A DNA stretch of 56,754 bases from a bacterium (GTDB taxonomy: Bacteria > Chloroflexota > Anaerolineae > Caldilineales > Caldilineaceae): positions 1-56,754 of the forward strand of contig WGMT01000050.1 in NCBI GenBank assembly GCA_016124945.1, in the 5' to 3' direction. The notes beneath the pieces were generated by a model that was not told the origin of the DNA, searched no databases, and worked only from the letters and a program-made list of their open reading frames with translations. Position numbers and translations under genes: made by a program. Shown here piece by piece: positions 1 to 10,298 of this stretch. Within the stretch, counting starts at the first letter, position 1. The number at the start of each line of letters is the position of its first letter.

Positions 1-137
1 CGTGTTGCGTGATCCGTGTTGCGTGATTCGTGATCCGTGTTGCGTGATCCGTGTTGCGTGATTCGTGATCCGTGTTGCGTGATCCGTGTTGCGTGATTCG
101 TGATCCGTGTTGCGTGATCCGTGTTGCGTGATTCGTG
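1..137. repeat. 35-bp tandem repeat array, truncated by window edge
   Basis: About 3.9 copies of a 35-bp unit begin at base 1. The unit is built from 7-nt words (cgtgttg, cgtgatc, cgtgatt). Copies are essentially identical, so the array expanded recently. The array probably continues to the left of the window. No spacers of unique sequence are present. Confidence 0.95.
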
Positions 138-280
138 GGTTGAGAATGTTGTCGTTTGATTGGGAAGGCCCGTGTCGAGATAGTGCGTAGTGCGTAGAAC
201 CAAGACTTTCGACGGACTACGCACTACCTCCCCACGATCATTCCCAATCAAACGACAACATTCTCAACCCACGAATCACG
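127..280. repeat. Perfect 40-bp inverted repeat with nested inner hairpin
   Basis: Bases 127-166 and 241-280 are perfect reverse complements. Nested inside are 187-197 and 217-227, an 11-bp perfect inverted repeat made of the 7-nt word gtgcgta. The right arm runs on into four more copies of tcacgaa up to about 301, mirroring the word used in the tandem array at 1-137. The element ends about 40 bp before the GH38 start. Confidence 0.95.
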
Positions 281-339
281 AATCACGAATCACGAATCAC
301 GTAAAAATTCCTTCCCCTCACAGAAAGGACATTCTCCCC

Positions 340-3489
<3,150 letters not shown>

Positions 3490-3499
3490 TCCGTGAGGC

Positions 3500-3586
3500 G
3501 TAACTATACAGGTGCGACGCACTGACCAGGAGAGCATACGACAATCGCATCGGATTTCGGCCAGTGCGTCGCACCTGTACAGTTAC
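3500..3586. repeat. 25-bp inverted repeat after GH38 gene
   Basis: Bases 3500-3524 and 3562-3586 are reverse complements with one mismatch, separated by a 37-nt loop. The element starts 10 bases after the GH38 stop. It has no T-tract, so it is not a canonical terminator, though its stem could still stall or protect the transcript 3' end. Confidence 0.9.
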
Positions 3587-3899
3587 ATGCGTGATGCGTA
3601 AGGTCTTGTCGAGGAAGGGGTTTTGGATTGGGGGCCTCTTCCTCGACAACGTTTATGGTGGCGTCTTTGGCAAGGATCGAAATAGTGAATGCCTTATTCT
3701 TGCTCTCTATCTTGCAAGAATCGTAGAAGAACGGTTGAAATTGCACACAAATAGGCGTATCCTGAGAGTTAGGGACTGGAGATTAGGGACTGGGGACAGG
3801 CAAGACAGCGCAGCGTCACCAAGCTAAGTTCCCAATCCTGCATCAGTCTCTCAATCGGTACACGCACCACGCACTACGCACCAGGAAAAGGATCACACC
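3587..3899. other. Intergenic region with second inverted repeat and 7-nt period repeats
   Basis: No credible gene. It holds a 12-bp perfect inverted repeat (3606-3617 with 3638-3649, 20-nt loop). Two stretches have a 7-nt period: 3768-3800 (attaggg / actgggg words) and 3861-3883 (cacgcac / tacgcac words). An open frame of 87 codons at 3564-3827 crosses the repeats and has no recognisable protein features. Confidence 0.75.
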
Positions 3900-4745
3900 A
3901 TGCCCCGCATCTCAACCTCATCCTGGAGCCTGCATCGTGCGCTAGGACGTCCCCCCCTGTACGGGCCGGGTGAATCGCCGCGGGGGGCTTCTGCGCAGGC
4001 GGAAGTGTCGCTGCTGGACGTACCGGCGCGGCTGAAGCAGATTGGCATCGGCACGCTGGAAATCGTCCACTTTCACCTGCCCACCATCAATGACGGCTAT
4101 CTGACCGAACTGCGCGCCGCCATCGAGGACGCGGGCATCGAGCTGTTCAGCGTCCTCATCGACGCCGGGGACATCACCCACCCCAACGCCGGCCAACGCG
4201 CCGCCGATCTGCGCTGGATCTGCGAGTGGATCGACGTAGCGGCAAAGTTGGGCGCGTCCCACGCGCGGGTGGTGGCTGGGTACACGCCTGTGGCGCGCGA
4301 CGGGCGCAACCTCAAATTTCACCCTGTCATCCAACTCAGTGCCACCTACCTGCGCCAGTTGGCCGACTACGCCGCGGCACAGGGTGTGCGGGTGATCACC
4401 GAGAACTTTCGCGAAACCGGCAACCGAGCCAATCAACTGCTGGCCATCCTCGAATTGTGCGAAGGCAAAGTGGGTCTTTGCGCCGATTTTGGCAACTTCC
4501 AAGGCCCCAACAAACATTTGGAACTGGCGGCGCTCTTCCCCCACGCCGACTCTGCACACGTCAAAGCCGAATACATCGACGGCCAGGTCGACTGTGCCGA
4601 ATTGGCGCGCACACTCAGTCTGCTGTCGGCAGCAGGCTTTGACGGTCCGATGTCGCTGATTTTCGACACACCGTTGGCTGAAGGGGAGACGGAATGGGAC
4701 AATCTGGTTTTGCTAAGACAGGAGGTGGTGGCTCACATCTGTTGA
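3900..4745 (+). CDS. Sugar phosphate isomerase/epimerase family protein (xylose isomerase-like TIM barrel)
   Basis: 281 aa with the pattern of the AP endonuclease 2 / xylose isomerase-like TIM-barrel superfamily. It starts MPRISTSSWSLHRALG. Strands carry likely metal ligands: FHLPTI near residue 60, ITENFRE near 165, CADFGNF near 197 and AHVKAEY near 221. Members isomerise or epimerise sugars or cyclic polyols; the substrate cannot be told from sequence. The start ATG has aggaaaagga about 8 bases upstream. The gene follows the GH38 mannosidase after a 410-bp repeat-filled gap, so co-transcription is uncertain, but both fit a role in carbohydrate breakdown. Confidence 0.82.
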   Translation: MPRISTSSWSLHRALGRPPLYGPGESPRGASAQAEVSLLDVPARLKQIGIGTLEIVHFHLPTINDGYLTELRAAIEDAGIELFSVLIDAGDITHPNAGQRAADLRWICEWIDVAAKLGASHARVVAGYTPVARDGRNLKFHPVIQLSATYLRQLADYAAAQGVRVITENFRETGNRANQLLAILELCEGKVGLCADFGNFQGPNKHLELAALFPHADSAHVKAEYIDGQVDCAELARTLSLLSAAGFDGPMSLIFDTPLAEGETEWDNLVLLRQEVVAHIC

Positions 4746-4773
4746 ACTTTTGCTTTGAGCGTGAGTTGACAGC

Positions 4774-4841
4774 GAAACAGTACAATTTCAGAAACAGTAC
4801 AATTTCAGAAACAGTACAATTTCAGAAACAGTACAATTTCA
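4774..4841. repeat. Four perfect 17-bp tandem repeats ending at the RBS of the next gene
   Basis: Four head-to-tail copies of gaaacagtacaatttca occupy 4774-4790, 4791-4807, 4808-4824 and 4825-4841. The ribosome binding site ataaggag follows directly, then the ATG at 4857. The array is AT-rich against GC-rich surroundings and sits where a 5' untranslated leader would be. Confidence 0.97.
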
Positions 4842-4856
4842 TAAGGAGAACAGATC

Positions 4857-7490
4857 ATGGCCCTTTCTCACTTTGGTTTGCGGGAACGGCGGTGGTTACG
4901 TGTTTCGTTTCTTCTTATCGCCATCTTCTCGCTCGGAGACTTTCGCAACACCCACGCCCACATCGACGCCCACATCGACGCCCACATCGACACCGGCCTC
5001 AACACGACATCGAAAGCGAATGTTTCCGAGAAGACGCTACTCCTCAATGAACTGATGTCTGACAATGATTCGATCCTCGCCGATGAAGATGGAGATTACG
5101 AAGATTGGATCGAAATCTACAACGCCGGCGATGCACCATTGTCGCTGGCAGGCTACGGTCTTTCGGATAGAGTGGATAAGCCCTTTGCCTGGGTTTTCCC
5201 CGACATACAGATTGAGCCGGGTGCGTTCGTTCTGGTATGGGCATCGGGCAAAGATCAGGCACAGCCCAGAGAGCCGTTGCATACCAATTTTAAGATCAGC
5301 GCCGGCGGCGAAACGGTGCTCTTGAGCCACCCGTCAGGCACAGTGCTCGATCAAATTGATCCGATTGCGCTACGCACAAACATATCGTATGGACGATCGC
5401 CTGATGGCGCCGACGCGCTGTACTTCTTCCTCGAACCGACGCCGACCACACCCAATACGACGCCCGGCTACAGCGACATCCTCGTACCGCCGGAGTTCTC
5501 TCTTAGCGGCGGATTCTACACCCAACCCTTTAGCCTCACACTTTCTAGCAACGCAGCAGACGTTACGATCCTCTATACCCTGGACGGCTCAGAGCCTGAT
5601 CCACGCAACGTCAGCGGTCGAACCTACACCTACAAGCAGAACTATCCTCAGAACGTAGGCGACCCGGTTGGCGAAGTGCTCACAGCAACCTTCCAGACGC
5701 AGGTCTACACCCTTCCACTGCACATTGTGGATCGTTGGACTGAAGCGAATAAGCTGGCGGCATACGCCACAACATGGCACCGTTCGCCTGAAGGACATGT
5801 GCCTTCACAGCCTGTCTACAAAGGGACGGTGGTGCGTGCGCAAGCCATCAAAGAGGGTGCCCTGTCTAGCCCTATCGTCACACACACCTACTTCGTATCA
5901 CCCGATGCGCCGAATCGGTATTCCCTCCCGGTCATTTCGCTCACCATCCAGGAAGATCGCCTCTTCGACTACAACATCGGTGTTTACACAGCAGGGGTAG
6001 ACTTTGATACGTGGCGCTCGGCCAATCCCTACGCCGTTGTAGACAATTGTGCACCGGCCAACTACACCCGCCGCGGCGACACATGGGAATATCCCGTCCA
6101 TTTTGAGTATTTTGATGAAACTGGAGCACGCGCTGTGGCACAAAGGCTGGGATTCCGCATGCACGGTGAATGGAGTCGCGCCTTTCCACAAAAATCGCTC
6201 CGACTCTATGCGTCCAGCGCCTACGATACCAGCGACAAAATCAACTACGCCTTCTTTGCGAATTTAACAGACAGCATCGAAGGCAAACAGATCACCGAAT
6301 TTCGGCGTCTACTTCTGCGCAATTCGGGCAACGACAGCCTGTTCACCCGAATCCGTGATCCATTTGTTCAGGAGTTGGTTCGACCGCTTGATCTGGCGGC
6401 ACAAGCCTATCAACCTGTGGTTCTCTTTATCAACGGTGAGTACTGGGGGATGATCAACCTGCGCGAGCGTGTTGACCGATACAGTATCGCCAGTCACTTT
6501 GGAATCGAGCCCGACGACGTTGCACTCCTTGAAGAAAACGCCGCACTTCAGGAAGGCACCAGCGCTGATCGAGACGACTACCTGGCCTTGCGCGAATACA
6601 TCAGCACACATGACATGGCCGACCCTGTCCACTTCGCCTATGCCGCCGAGCGCATGGACATGGACAACTTTATCCTCTACTACGTGGCCGAGATCTACGC
6701 CGCCAACGTCGACTGGCCGCACAACAACATCACCTACTGGCGCACACGCACACCGGATACGAGTCTCGGCGCGCCGGTTTTTCACGATGGACGCTGGCGT
6801 TGGCTTGTCAATGACATGGATCACGGCTTTGGGTTGGTCAATTCGCTAACGCACAACACGCTGAGTCATGCCGCCCGTGAAAACACATTGGTTGGCTGGT
6901 CGACAGTGATTTTCCGCAAGTTACTGGCAAACCCAACCTTCCGCAACAATTTCATCAACACCATGGCCGACCAGATGAACACAACCTTTCAGCCGGACAA
7001 CGTCAAAGCGGTGCTGAATCCGATTGAAACGCGGATCCAACCCTACCTGGCCGAACATGCTGCACGCTGGCCCGACACACTGGACACGTCCACGGCGTCG
7101 ATCCGCACTTTCGCACAACAACGCCCAGCGGCAATGCGTCAATTCATGATTGATTACTTCGGCTTGCCCGGCACTGCCGACGTTTGCATCAACCTGCTTG
7201 AGCCGGCACATGGAAGTGTGCAGATCAACACCATCAAAGTCGGGCAAAATCAGGACGACGGCGCACTGTCGCAAGGCAATATGACGTGGACAGGCACCTA
7301 CTACTGCGACGTCCCCATAGCGGTGACAGCGGAGGCAACTCCTGGCTATCGGTTTCTGGGATGGTTGGAACATCCTGAGGAGTCTGGCGCGTCGCTTGCT
7401 TTGGAACTAAAGGATGGGGTAACCTTAACGCCTATGTTCGAGCCTGCAGATGGATCAGGCCGAGTCTATTTACCCTGGTTGAGCCAGTAA
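4857..7490 (+). CDS. Secreted LTD / CotH-domain protein with C-terminal YLP tail
   Basis: 877 aa, exported: basic N-terminus and hydrophobic segment at about 15-27. A 12-bp tandem repeat (4956-4991) encodes three HIDA-type units. Domains in order: a lamin-tail (LTD) beta-sandwich at about 60-200 (LNELMSDND, DWIEIYNAGD); a chitobiase/hexosaminidase C-terminal-type Ig-like segment at about 210-260 (ILYTLDGSEPDP); a CotH spore-coat kinase-like domain at about 350-670 (GFRMHGEWSR, FPQKSLRLY, INGEYWGMINLRER, WLVNDMDHGFG); and a small beta domain. It ends in VYLPWLSQ. CotH proteins are atypical protein kinases in spore-formers, but in non-spore-formers the role of LTD-CotH proteins is unknown. The RBS ataaggaga lies 8 bases before the ATG. 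A strong hairpin follows the stop. Confidence 0.88.
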   Translation: MALSHFGLRERRWLRVSFLLIAIFSLGDFRNTHAHIDAHIDAHIDTGLNTTSKANVSEKTLLLNELMSDNDSILADEDGDYEDWIEIYNAGDAPLSLAGYGLSDRVDKPFAWVFPDIQIEPGAFVLVWASGKDQAQPREPLHTNFKISAGGETVLLSHPSGTVLDQIDPIALRTNISYGRSPDGADALYFFLEPTPTTPNTTPGYSDILVPPEFSLSGGFYTQPFSLTLSSNAADVTILYTLDGSEPDPRNVSGRTYTYKQNYPQNVGDPVGEVLTATFQTQVYTLPLHIVDRWTEANKLAAYATTWHRSPEGHVPSQPVYKGTVVRAQAIKEGALSSPIVTHTYFVSPDAPNRYSLPVISLTIQEDRLFDYNIGVYTAGVDFDTWRSANPYAVVDNCAPANYTRRGDTWEYPVHFEYFDETGARAVAQRLGFRMHGEWSRAFPQKSLRLYASSAYDTSDKINYAFFANLTDSIEGKQITEFRRLLLRNSGNDSLFTRIRDPFVQELVRPLDLAAQAYQPVVLFINGEYWGMINLRERVDRYSIASHFGIEPDDVALLEENAALQEGTSADRDDYLALREYISTHDMADPVHFAYAAERMDMDNFILYYVAEIYAANVDWPHNNITYWRTRTPDTSLGAPVFHDGRWRWLVNDMDHGFGLVNSLTHNTLSHAARENTLVGWSTVIFRKLLANPTFRNNFINTMADQMNTTFQPDNVKAVLNPIETRIQPYLAEHAARWPDTLDTSTASIRTFAQQRPAAMRQFMIDYFGLPGTADVCINLLEPAHGSVQINTIKVGQNQDDGALSQGNMTWTGTYYCDVPIAVTAEATPGYRFLGWLEHPEESGASLALELKDGVTLTPMFEPADGSGRVYLPWLSQ

Positions 7491-7506
7491 CACAAATACC
7501 CTCTGA

Positions 7507-7545
7507 GTGATGTGCGTGCAGGCGCAGCGCCTGCACGCACATCAC
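7507..7545. terminator. Perfect 19-bp hairpin between convergent genes
   Basis: Bases 7507-7525 and 7527-7545 are perfect reverse complements with a single-base centre. It starts 17 bases after the CotH gene stop and about 70 bases beyond the fmdB stop. There is no T-tract, so it is either an atypical bidirectional terminator or a repeat palindrome. Confidence 0.6.
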
Positions 7546-7616
7546 TACCAGATCAACATGGTTTAGAGTACTCAAAATTTAGACCAGCACACGGCTGGTT
7601 AAGCGGGTCGCAGTCC

Positions 7617-7823
7617 TCAGACAGGGCCGGCGCAATTGGGTGCAGAATTGGCGGCACTGCCACCGCCGACGGTGCGCATACTTGAGGCAAAGGTGCTAAA
7701 GCGCTTGTCGATGCGCGAACTGTGACATTGCGGGCAACTGCTCTCGGCAACCGCTGCCGCGCTACGCACAAAAAGCTCAAACTCATGACCACAATCGCTA
7801 CAGGCGTACTCGAAAATAGGCAT
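7617..7823 (-). CDS. FmdB-family zinc ribbon protein
   Basis: 68 aa beginning MPIFEYACSDCGHEFE, the hallmark of the FmdB (CxxC_CXXC_SSSS) family. One knuckle CSDC and a second CPQC coordinate a single zinc. Proteins of this type are small putative regulators; the name comes from a gene near formamidase in Methylophilus, and the function is otherwise unknown. The frame extends upstream, but the ATG at 7823 is chosen because ggagga precedes it and the family always starts here. Convergent with the CotH gene and divergent from the DUF2961 gene, with an 85-base gap between the two starts that must hold both promoters. Confidence 0.85.
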   Translation of the reverse strand: MPIFEYACSDCGHEFELFVRSAAAVAESSCPQCHSSRIDKRFSTFASSMRTVGGGSAANSAPNCAGPV

Positions 7824-7908
7824 TGTTTCCTCCGTTGTAATGATTGATTGTACTATAGATTTTATAGCGCACTTCCATTGAATGCAAAATCCGCAAAGGA
7901 GCCGATTC

Positions 7909-9006
7909 ATGGCATCGCCGTTCAACGGCCTGGGCATGCACCTGGGCAACCTCTCTCAGCTTTCCAACGCGCAGACTCGCTCCATCAGCGCCGAGAACTT
8001 CACCGGCGAAAAGGGCAAAGGTGGCATGGCCACCAGCGGCACCGGCGCGGATGCATCGCGCGAACTGGGACAGGGCTGGAAGGTCTCCCCTTCGATCCAC
8101 CTCACCGGCCACGAAAAGGTGACATTGGCCGACATTGAAGGGCCTGGCGCAATTCAGCACATCTGGCTGACGGTGCACCCGCAGCATTGGCGACGGTTGG
8201 TGCTGCGCATCTACTGGGATCACGAAGAGACGCCGTCTGTGGAGACGCCCATTGGCGATTTCTTCTGCAACGGTTGGGGCGAACGTTGTAATGTCACCTC
8301 GTTGGCGGTGGCGGTGAACCCGGCGGGTGGCTTCAACTGCTACTGGGAGATGCCCTTCCGCAAACACGCCCGCATTACCCTGGAAAATCTTGCGCCTGAC
8401 GAAGTGCGAGGATTCTACTATCAGATCACCTACGCGCTCACCGATGTCCCCGAAGATCGCGCCTACTTCCACGCGCAGTGGCGGCGCAGCAATCCCCTAC
8501 CCTACCAGACGGAACACGTTCTCGTGGACGGCGTGCAAGGACAGGGACACTACGTGGGCACCTACTTAGCGTGGGGTGTCAACAACACCGGTTGGTGGGG
8601 CGAAGGTGAAATCAAGTTTTTTATGGACGGCGACGAATGGCCCACCATCTGCGGTACCGGCACCGAAGACTACTTCGGCGGCGCTTGGAACTTCGAGTTC
8701 CCCAAAGGCGAGTACGGCGTCTTCTCCTCGCCCTACTCAGGCATGCCCCAGGTGATTAAACCCGATGGTCTTTACCGCAGCCAGCAGCGCTTCGGCATGT
8801 ACCGCTGGCACATCACCGATCCGATCCGTTTTCAAAACGATTTGAAGGTGACGATCCAGGCGTTGGGCTGGCGTTCGCAGCTCGAAGGCAAATCGCGCTA
8901 TCTTCCCTTGAAAGACGACATCGCCTCCAGCGTCTTCTGGTATCAGGCTGAACCGCACGCACCCTTCCCCACCCTGCCGGGTCTTAACGATCTGGAGGTA
9001 ATCTAG
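7909..9006 (+). CDS. DUF2961 family protein (probable carbohydrate-active enzyme)
   Basis: 365 aa, DUF2961. Typical features are SISAENFTGEKGKGG near the N-terminus, GPGAIQHIWLTV, the conserved PIGDFFCNGWG, and GTGTEDYFGGAW followed by a tyrosine-rich region. DUF2961 proteins form a double jelly-roll fold, and some have fructan- or arabinan-acting glycosidase activity, so a glycoside hydrolase role is plausible but unproven here. An earlier ATG at 7882 exists, but aaaggag sits 8 bases before the ATG at 7909. No signal peptide is seen. The last base of the TAG stop is the first base of the next gene's GTG, so the two are translationally coupled. Confidence 0.85.
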   Translation: MASPFNGLGMHLGNLSQLSNAQTRSISAENFTGEKGKGGMATSGTGADASRELGQGWKVSPSIHLTGHEKVTLADIEGPGAIQHIWLTVHPQHWRRLVLRIYWDHEETPSVETPIGDFFCNGWGERCNVTSLAVAVNPAGGFNCYWEMPFRKHARITLENLAPDEVRGFYYQITYALTDVPEDRAYFHAQWRRSNPLPYQTEHVLVDGVQGQGHYVGTYLAWGVNNTGWWGEGEIKFFMDGDEWPTICGTGTEDYFGGAWNFEFPKGEYGVFSSPYSGMPQVIKPDGLYRSQQRFGMYRWHITDPIRFQNDLKVTIQALGWRSQLEGKSRYLPLKDDIASSVFWYQAEPHAPFPTLPGLNDLEVI

Positions 9007-9878
9007 TGGACAGCCGCATGCAGTTACGCCAGACCATTCAGGAGCACTATGCCCGTGAACACGCCCAATTGGGCGAGAAGGGCGCACTACGCCTGCTTGA
9101 TGAAGCACGGCGCTGGGATCTGTCGGCGACGCTGAAGGCGGGCGGTGTTGCTGTCTTCCCCCATGCCGGCGTCCACGAATGTGGGGATCAAATCGCGGCC
9201 ACGGTCAACGCCTGTTTGGATAGCGGCGCCAACCGGGTGGTGGTGATCAGCGTGCTCCACGCCTTCACCGAAGAGATGGAAAACAGCCGCATTCGCGTCA
9301 GCCGCGGCGGTGAGCCGGCGGTGGAGCCGCAGTGGGGCATCCAGGGGCCGGGGCTTGACGGCCCCGACACGTGGAAAGGCGATCACGCCCTGATCAGTTG
9401 GCGCTACCTCTGGGAAGCGGAGACCAAACGCCGCGGGATTCGTGGACCGGAGATGATCGAACGCTATCCCTGGCTGGCAGGCGGCGATCCGGCGCGGCTG
9501 CCAGGGATCGAAGAATTGGCGCGTCTGTGCGAAAACGCCGTCGTCGTCTCCACAGAAGATCCTTTTCACCACGGCATTGGCTACGGCGATTCGGCAGCGA
9601 TTGCCCGTCACCCGCACGAGGGTGGATTGGAGATGGCGCGGCGCAGCATTGAAAACGGCATCGGCGTCCTCGAAAAGGGCGATTACTGGGGATGGAACCA
9701 ACACTGTATTGTGGGCAAGAGCGATGCGCGCGACGCAGGCGCCGTCTACCGCTATCTGCGCGGCCCCATGACAGGCCGAATCGTCGATCTCACCTACAGT
9801 GACGCCACCGAGATTTATCAACAGCCCGCGCCGACCTGGGTAGGAGCAGCGTTGATTGAGTGGGAAGCGGTTGCGTAA
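9006..9878 (+). CDS. MEMO-like / class III dioxygenase-fold protein
   Basis: 290 aa. The segment VFPHAGVHECGDQIAATVNACLDSG followed by VVVISVLH resembles the PHAGxxYSG and LGPSH motifs of the MEMO family. STEDPFHHGIGYGD near residues 180-193 resembles its second metal-binding His-Gly motif. MEMO proteins share the LigB extradiol dioxygenase fold, and bacterial members often have unknown substrates. Creatininase-type hydrolases are a weaker alternative. The start is the GTG overlapping the previous stop by one base, with ggaggta 6 bases upstream. The coupling to DUF2961 suggests the two proteins act in one pathway, perhaps on a sugar-derived substrate. Confidence 0.5.
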   Translation: MDSRMQLRQTIQEHYAREHAQLGEKGALRLLDEARRWDLSATLKAGGVAVFPHAGVHECGDQIAATVNACLDSGANRVVVISVLHAFTEEMENSRIRVSRGGEPAVEPQWGIQGPGLDGPDTWKGDHALISWRYLWEAETKRRGIRGPEMIERYPWLAGGDPARLPGIEELARLCENAVVVSTEDPFHHGIGYGDSAAIARHPHEGGLEMARRSIENGIGVLEKGDYWGWNQHCIVGKSDARDAGAVYRYLRGPMTGRIVDLTYSDATEIYQQPAPTWVGAALIEWEAVA

Positions 9879-9925
9879 CTGCCTTCACCTGCCCGATTTG
9901 TGCGAAAAAGCCTAAATGGTTTGTG

Positions 9926-9954
9926 TTGACTGATATTGATCCTTATGCTATGCT
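9926..9954 (+). promoter_or_regulatory. Sigma-70-type promoter of candidate small RNA
   Basis: TTGACT at 9926-9931 and TATGCT at 9949-9954 with the ideal 17-base spacing, inside an AT-rich gap. Predicted transcription start is near 9961, 338 bases before pyrG. Confidence 0.7.
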
Positions 9955-9960
9955 GTGCGC

Positions 9961-10134
9961 GCTATTGAACAAACAAGTTCATTTATTATGGTTGAGAGAA
10001 GTTATCTTACGGTGAATGCATGATTAGGACGTCGGCACCGGACAAGTCCCCCAAAAGGAATCTGATCTCGACCGCATCATTACCAATTAAGCAACGAGAC
10101 ACGGGGCCGTATTCCGTGTCTCGTTTGTGTTTTT
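9961..10134 (+). ncRNA. Candidate structured small RNA of about 170 nt upstream of pyrG
   Basis: Between a good promoter (9926-9954) and a good rho-independent terminator (10094-10134) there is no ORF but clear foldable structure. There is a 4-bp hairpin gaac/gttc (9966-9979). A long stem pairs 10011-10022 with 10075-10084 (10 bp with two single-base bulges on the 5' side) and encloses a further ggac/gtcc helix. It does not match the conserved cores of SRP RNA, tmRNA or RNase P that I know. 6S RNA cannot be excluded. If read-through occurs, it could instead be a pyrG leader attenuator. Confidence 0.5.
10094..10134 (+). terminator. Rho-independent terminator of candidate sRNA
   Basis: Perfect 11-bp stem acgagacacgg (10094-10104) with ccgtgtctcgt (10114-10124), a 9-nt loop, followed by ttgtgttttt. 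Confidence 0.8.
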
Positions 10135-10298
10135 GCCTGCGTATGTAAAAGCGGTTACACAATACGCAGAAACTTGCGTTTCTTTAATTTAGGTTGCAAG
10201 TCTCCTGTGTAAAAATTTAGGGATGGACAAAGACATTTTTCACTCGATATCTTGATGTCAATCTTACGAGAGTCGAGTTCACATCGGCAGGCTGACCA

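Noticed and set aside
1..137. CRISPR-like array
   Set aside because: Units are contiguous and nearly identical with no unique spacers and no cas genes, so it is a simple tandem repeat.
190..339. GTG start at 190 for the GH38 gene
   Set aside because: The upstream 50 codons are translated inverted repeat with no RBS; the GTG at 340 has an RBS and matches the protein family.
3564..3827. 87-codon ORF after the GH38 gene
   Set aside because: It spans inverted repeats, has no RBS or protein-like pattern.
4774..4841. Short CRISPR or phage attachment array
   Set aside because: 17-bp units without spacers; they end at an RBS.
9961..10134. SRP RNA, tmRNA or RNase P RNA
   Set aside because: None of their conserved cores is visible; 6S RNA cannot be excluded without a model search.
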